Source: DATBMY01 sp036554605 (GTDB lineage: Bacteria > Acidobacteriota > Blastocatellia > UBA7656). From it: a stretch of 11,400 bases of DNA. Below the pieces are notes generated by a model, which worked only from the letters and a program-made list of their open reading frames with translations, was not told where the DNA came from and did no database searches. Each line of letters starts with the position of its first letter. Positions within the stretch are counted from its first letter, which is position 1. This document shows positions 8,517 through 11,400 of the stretch, in pieces. The stretch covers positions 1 through 11,400 of the forward strand of contig DATBMY010000500.1 of the NCBI GenBank assembly GCA_036554605.1, in the 5' to 3' direction. The position numbers were made by a program, and so were the translations under genes.

Positions 8517-8530
8517 TGCATAATTATGCA
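8517..8530 (-). promoter_or_regulatory. ARG-box-like operator over the -10 element
   Basis: TGCATAATTATGCA is a perfect 14-nt palindrome with the same TGCAT/ATGCA arms as the site at 8496-8509. It contains the predicted -10 hexamer CATAAT of the argR promoter, so a bound repressor would cover the polymerase site. Together the pair would seat one ArgR hexamer, as known for ArgR/AhrC operators. Confidence 0.82.
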
Positions 8531-8551
8531 CGCCGGGATGCCCGCGGTCAA
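8523..8551 (-). promoter_or_regulatory. Sigma70-type promoter of argR and the arginine operon
   Basis: On the minus strand TTGACC (8551-8546) is followed by a 17-nt spacer and CATAAT (8528-8523); each hexamer has one mismatch to consensus. An AT-rich stretch (AAAATATAAT) immediately upstream could act as an UP-like element. Transcription should start near 8516, giving a leader of about 40 nt before argR. Confidence 0.75.
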
Positions 8552-8695
8552 TTATATTTTGGCGGGTATGGACGGGATGGACGAAAGTAAGCTCGGTAGG
8601 GGTGGGGCCTGTGGCCGGCCGGCGGCGCGCGCAGGGCACAATCGCCTATCGCGGGCGCGGCGGGCCGGCCCCTGCTTTCTATTCAAAGCGGGGGT

Positions 8696-8878
8696 TTACA
8701 CAGCATATCCCTTATCGCGGAAGACCAGCAGGTATATGCCCGAGGCGAAGACCGGGATCAGCAACATCAGCGCGATCAGCACGACCTTTGAAAAGGTGTC
8801 GCGGTTCGACCGCATGACGTCGCTGATGGCGAATATATCGAGGATTATGGCTGCGACCCACCAGAGAGACCAGAACAT
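8696..8878 (-). CDS. Small PLDc_N-type membrane protein
   Basis: The product has 60 residues with two hydrophobic segments (about 3-19 and 31-53) joined by a short charged loop, MRSNRDTFSK at 22-31. LWWVAAIILDIFAISDV followed by IPVFASGIYLLVFR matches the small PLDc_N (phospholipase D N-terminal-like) membrane domain, which occurs as stand-alone proteins of this size; no phospholipase HKD motif is present, so no enzyme activity is implied. A perfect AAGGAG (8887-8892) stands 8 nt before the ATG, which strongly supports the start. The gene points toward argR, with about 145 nt before the argR promoter, and is divergent from the subtilase-like gene. Function unknown. Confidence 0.85.
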   Translation of the reverse strand: MFWSLWWVAAIILDIFAISDVMRSNRDTFSKVVLIALMLLIPVFASGIYLLVFRDKGYAV

Positions 8879-8886
8879 AACAGTGA

Positions 8887-8892
8887 CTCCTT
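8887..8892 (-). promoter_or_regulatory. Ribosome binding site of the PLDc_N-type gene
   Basis: AAGGAG on the minus strand, 8 nt before ATG 8878. It is the strongest Shine-Dalgarno in the window and confirms that this 60-codon frame is a real gene. Confidence 0.8.
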
Positions 8893-8998
8893 TAGATGAT
8901 TGGTTCGCTACAGTGCTAATACTTATTCGCTTACGAGAGCGGCCGCGCTAAAGTTCAAATTTTGGATTACGGCGCGAGAGCCGGCGATGGAGAGATTC

Positions 8999-9028
8999 TT
9001 GACACCTTAAACGAACGCAACCTACAAT
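8999..9028 (+). promoter_or_regulatory. Sigma70-type promoter of the subtilase-like gene
   Basis: A perfect TTGACA (8999-9004) is followed by an 18-nt spacer and TACAAT (9023-9028), one mismatch from TATAAT. The predicted start near 9035 leaves a leader of about 59 nt before the TTG start at 9094. It probably also serves the small membrane gene 34 nt downstream of the protease gene. Confidence 0.75.
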
Positions 9029-9093
9029 GCAGACGGAACGCGAATTCCCCCGTTCGATCAGAAGCTGAATACTCTACTTGAGGCGCAAATCGG

Positions 9094-10503
9094 TTGAAAC
9101 TCTGGCTATTGACAATCTGCCTTCTGCTGGTCGCAACACCGCTCGCTTCCATTTCCGGGCAACCAGGACTGGCCGCCGCACTCCAGCAATCAGAGCCGAA
9201 AGAACTCGAAGCATTTCAGGCATACCTCGACCCGGCGCCGCTCGGCATGGACGTGCGCCACATGTGGGGGATTCCGGGCGGGCGCGGCGAAAACGTCCGC
9301 ATCGTCGATATAGAGTACAACTGGAACACGCGCCACAACGATCTGCTCGATGCCACCGCGAACCTTCTGATACATGTACGCGGCATTGACGCTCCTGACA
9401 CCCGTCTCAACCAGGCGAACATCGATCACGGGACGGCCGTAATAGGCATCCTCTCGGCCGCGCCCGACGATATAGGTATAACAGGTATATGCCACCGGGC
9501 GCGGCTGGGGCTGGTCAACCCGCTTACATCCGGCGAAGAACCGGACGTGGCGGCCGCGATAAGGCAGGCGACGGCGGTGATGGAAGCGGGCGACGTGATG
9601 GTGCTAGAGCAGCAATCGGTCAAAGGGCCGAAGTTCGACCCTTTGACAGGGCGGGGTCTCTTGCCTATCGAGTACGAGTCCGACATCTACAGGGCCATCA
9701 AAGACGCGACCGCGAAAGGGATAGTTGTCGTCGAATCGGCGGGCAACGGTTTCGATAACCTTGACGACCCGCTCTATAACGGCGCGTTCAACCGCAACGT
9801 GAAAGACTCGGGAGCGATAATGGTCGGAGCGGGGCTGCCCGAAGGCGGGATATACGGGAATGGGCCGGACCGTTCTCGCACCCCCGAATCGAATTATGGC
9901 TCGCGAGTCGACGTGCAGGGCTGGGGCAGGTTCGTCACCACGACCGGCTACGGCGGCCTGCGACAGGAGCAGGGCGAAAACAACTGGTATACGATAGATT
10001 TCGGCGCGACCAGCGCGGCCACGGCCATGGTGGCGGGCGCGGCGGCGATACTTCAAAGCATAATCATAGAGCGCGGCCAGCCGCCGCTGTCGCCCATCGA
10101 ATTGCGGCGCTTGCTCTCTTCGACCGGCACCCCTCAGACGGGCAATCTCAACGAGCGCATAGGCCCGCGCCCGAACCTGCGCGCGGCGCTCGAAGAGCTC
10201 GACGCCGACCCGCTCGCGCGCGAGCCGCGGATCACTTCAGTAAAGGTCAAAGGCTCGGGCGGCAAGATAGTAGTCAACGGAGAGAACTTTATAACCGATG
10301 ATTCGATCATAGAGATTGGCGATGTCGCCATCACTCGATTGAAGTTCCCATCCGCATATCGCCTGCCCAATGGATTGACGACTCGTATCATGTCAAAAGA
10401 CAGCGTTAGCGATCTTGTGCCGCGCGGCGCGGAAGTCACCATAACCGTCTTCAACCAGCGGACCGGAATCAGGAGCGAGCCTTTCGTCTTCCGCCGCAAA
10501 TAA
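9094..10503 (+). CDS. Secreted subtilase-like (S8) protein with C-terminal IPT/TIG-like domain
   Basis: The product has 469 residues. The start is TTG 9094: an in-frame TGA at 9079-9081 blocks extension, no ATG occurs until residue 52, and the first 22 residues (MKLWLLTICLLLV and on) form a good signal peptide. GAGG lies 10 nt upstream. The S8 triad is recognisable but degenerate: D72 in VRIVDIEYNW, H112 in DHGTAVIGIL, oxyanion N218 in VVVESAGNG, and S307 in FGATSAATAMVAGAAA. Canonical patterns would be D-S/T-G, HGTHVAG and GTSMAxP, so activity is likely but not certain. Residues about 377-467 (ITSVKVKGSGGKIVVNGENF, then VAITRL and a final beta strand) look like one IPT/TIG-type Ig-like domain, which may bind surfaces or partners. 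No long propeptide is evident between signal and catalytic domain. It should be periplasmic or secreted. Confidence 0.9.
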   Translation: MKLWLLTICLLLVATPLASISGQPGLAAALQQSEPKELEAFQAYLDPAPLGMDVRHMWGIPGGRGENVRIVDIEYNWNTRHNDLLDATANLLIHVRGIDAPDTRLNQANIDHGTAVIGILSAAPDDIGITGICHRARLGLVNPLTSGEEPDVAAAIRQATAVMEAGDVMVLEQQSVKGPKFDPLTGRGLLPIEYESDIYRAIKDATAKGIVVVESAGNGFDNLDDPLYNGAFNRNVKDSGAIMVGAGLPEGGIYGNGPDRSRTPESNYGSRVDVQGWGRFVTTTGYGGLRQEQGENNWYTIDFGATSAATAMVAGAAAILQSIIIERGQPPLSPIELRRLLSSTGTPQTGNLNERIGPRPNLRAALEELDADPLAREPRITSVKVKGSGGKIVVNGENFITDDSIIEIGDVAITRLKFPSAYRLPNGLTTRIMSKDSVSDLVPRGAEVTITVFNQRTGIRSEPFVFRRK

Positions 10504-10537
10504 TCACGCACGACCTCGCCCATAGTCTTAATCATTT

Positions 10538-10795
10538 ATGAACATCTGGGTAATCGCGCTCATAGTCTTTCTATTCAATATTCCCTTCGGGTACTGGCGC
10601 GCAAGCGTGAGAAAGTTCTCCTGGCAATGGATACTGGCGATTCACCTGCCGGTGCCGTTTGTCGTCGCGCTTCGTATCTATTCCGGCCTCGGGTTCGAGC
10701 TTATAACTTTCCCCGTGATGATTGCCGCATTCTTCGGAGGCCAGTTCGCGGGCGCCAGGCTCTACAGATGGCGCAAGCAGCTGCCCGCCGGGTGA
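10538..10795 (+). CDS. Small conserved-type integral membrane protein
   Basis: The 85-residue product has hydrophobic segments at about 2-17, 31-46 and 54-74, with basic loops (WRASVRKF at 20-27; RLYRWRKQ at 74-81), predicting two to three membrane passes with a cytoplasmic basic C-terminus. NIPFGYWR and HLPVPFVVALR are striking Pro/aromatic motifs; I recall similar uncharacterised proteins but no function. It lies 34 nt after the subtilase-like gene on the same strand and may share its transcript. No Shine-Dalgarno is visible before the ATG, so translation may depend on coupling or a leaderless mechanism. Confidence 0.75.
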   Translation: MNIWVIALIVFLFNIPFGYWRASVRKFSWQWILAIHLPVPFVVALRIYSGLGFELITFPVMIAAFFGGQFAGARLYRWRKQLPAG

Positions 10796-10925
10796 AAAGC
10801 GGCAGGGCTTGAAATCGAGTATTGCAATCAGCAGGCGTTGATGCAATTATGCGCAATGCGGTTTATGTGGGCCTACGTACCGGATAAAATTTTGAACGCC
10901 TTTACGAAAAAGGAGATTCCAGGAA

Positions 10926-11342
10926 ATGTCAGCAAAGAAAAGCAGCAAGAAGTCAGCGGGTTCTAAGAAGGGCGCGCCCAGGAGGACAGCCAAAAAATCT
11001 TCGAGCAAGAAAGCTGCCGTCAAGAAGACCGGCGCGAGGAAGACTGCTGCCAAGAAAACAGGCGCTAAGAAAACAGGCGCCAAGAAGGGCGCAGGATCGA
11101 GCGGCGGCAAGAAGGCCGGCAAGAAAAAACCGGCCAAATCGGGCGGCGGCAAAAAAGGCGGATTAAAAAAGCCGGCGGCAAAGCAGATAAAAAGGGTCGC
11201 GGTTAAGGTGATTGCGGGCGCGGCGGCCGGCGCGGTCAAAGCATTGATCCCGCCTCTTGAAGAGGCCGCCGGGACTACGGAAAAGGCCGCGGGCATAAAC
11301 GCGGGCGCAAGCAAAGGCGGGAACGAAGGTAATAAGAAGTAG
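10926..11342 (+). CDS. Lysine-rich histone H1-like protein
   Basis: The product has 138 residues, 37 of them Lys, most in the first 90; the four Glu residues all lie after residue 110. The N-terminal two thirds are low-complexity K/A/S/G sequence with KKTGA pentapeptides (33-57), typical of bacterial histone H1-like, AlgP- or HctB-like nucleoid proteins. Residues 89-108 (KRVAVKVIAGAAAGAVKALI) form a hydrophobic or amphipathic helix-like segment that such tails usually lack, then an acidic-to-neutral Gly/Ala tail. DNA or RNA binding is inferred from composition only. AAGGAG (10910-10915) precedes the ATG by 10 nt. A 130-nt gap and possible -10 TAAAAT (10885-10890) suggest its own transcription start, but no good -35 is seen. 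Composition can mislead homology searches. Confidence 0.85.
   Translation: MSAKKSSKKSAGSKKGAPRRTAKKSSSKKAAVKKTGARKTAAKKTGAKKTGAKKGAGSSGGKKAGKKKPAKSGGGKKGGLKKPAAKQIKRVAVKVIAGAAAGAVKALIPPLEEAAGTTEKAAGINAGASKGGNEGNKK
11022..11096 (+). repeat. Five tandem 15-bp units coding KKTGA-type pentapeptides
   Basis: Within the lysine-rich gene, residues 33-57 read as five pentapeptides: KKTGA, RKTAA, KKTGA, KKTGA, KKGAG. The third and fourth units (11052-11066 and 11067-11081) differ only at the last base, suggesting recent duplication by slippage. Confidence 0.8.
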
Positions 11343-11400
11343 TCGCTCTTTTTCCCGGCCGGTAAACTTTATCGAAGACAGACCGGGGCGGCCCCCCAGC

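Noticed and set aside
10521..10569. Direct repeat CATAGTCTT at two places about 40 nt apart
   Set aside because: Short, lies partly in coding sequence, with no mobile-element context; likely chance.
10841..10855. ATGCAATTATGCGCA, similar to the ARG-box-like sites
   Set aside because: One base is missing from the left arm and the right arm is broken, so the symmetry fails; it is also single and distant from arginine genes.
11355..11400. GC-rich inverted repeats at the right edge
   Set aside because: The arms are about 5 bp with long or too-short loops, and the window ends before any T tract can be seen.

Overview
The window reads as chromosomal DNA from a free-living, moderately GC-rich bacterium. 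Its protein features (a Bacteroidetes-like arginine pathway in a GC-rich genome, a large PQQ-type propeller protein, frequent AUA isoleucine codons) would fit Acidobacteriota, perhaps Blastocatellia. That placement is a guess from sequence style, not from a marker gene.

The centre (about 1598-8551, minus strand) is a compact arginine biosynthesis operon in the order argR, argG, P-loop gene, argC, argD, acyl-ornithine transcarbamylase (argF'), argB. Gaps run from a 13-nt overlap to 23 nt. A sigma70-type promoter (TTGACC-17-CATAAT) precedes argR. Two palindromic ARG-box-like sites (TGCAT-N4-ATGCA) lie on the promoter with centres exactly 21 bp apart, so ArgR probably represses its own operon. 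The transcarbamylase is of the AOTCase/SOTCase type and acts on N-acylated ornithine, so acyl groups should stay on until the citrulline stage. The window holds no glutamate N-acyltransferase (argA, argJ or a GNAT), no acylcitrulline deacylase and no argH. The unfamiliar SIMIBI-like P-loop protein between argG and argC is the most interesting gene, because it sits inside a pathway whose first enzyme is not visible here.

Downstream of argB (minus strand) lie a small multi-pass membrane protein with a HEAGH zinc-protease motif (1004-1540) and the 5' part of a secreted PQQ-like beta-propeller protein (1-805), cut by the window edge.

Upstream of argR are a 60-residue PLDc_N-type membrane protein (8696-8878, minus) and, divergently, a secreted subtilase-like protein with a C-terminal IPT/TIG-like domain (9094-10503, plus) behind a strong promoter (TTGACA-18-TACAAT). 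It is followed by a small membrane protein (10538-10795) and a lysine-rich histone H1-like protein with KKTGA repeats (10926-11342). No tRNA, rRNA, CRISPR array, insertion sequence or att site was seen, and no gene-free stretch exceeds 300 bases.
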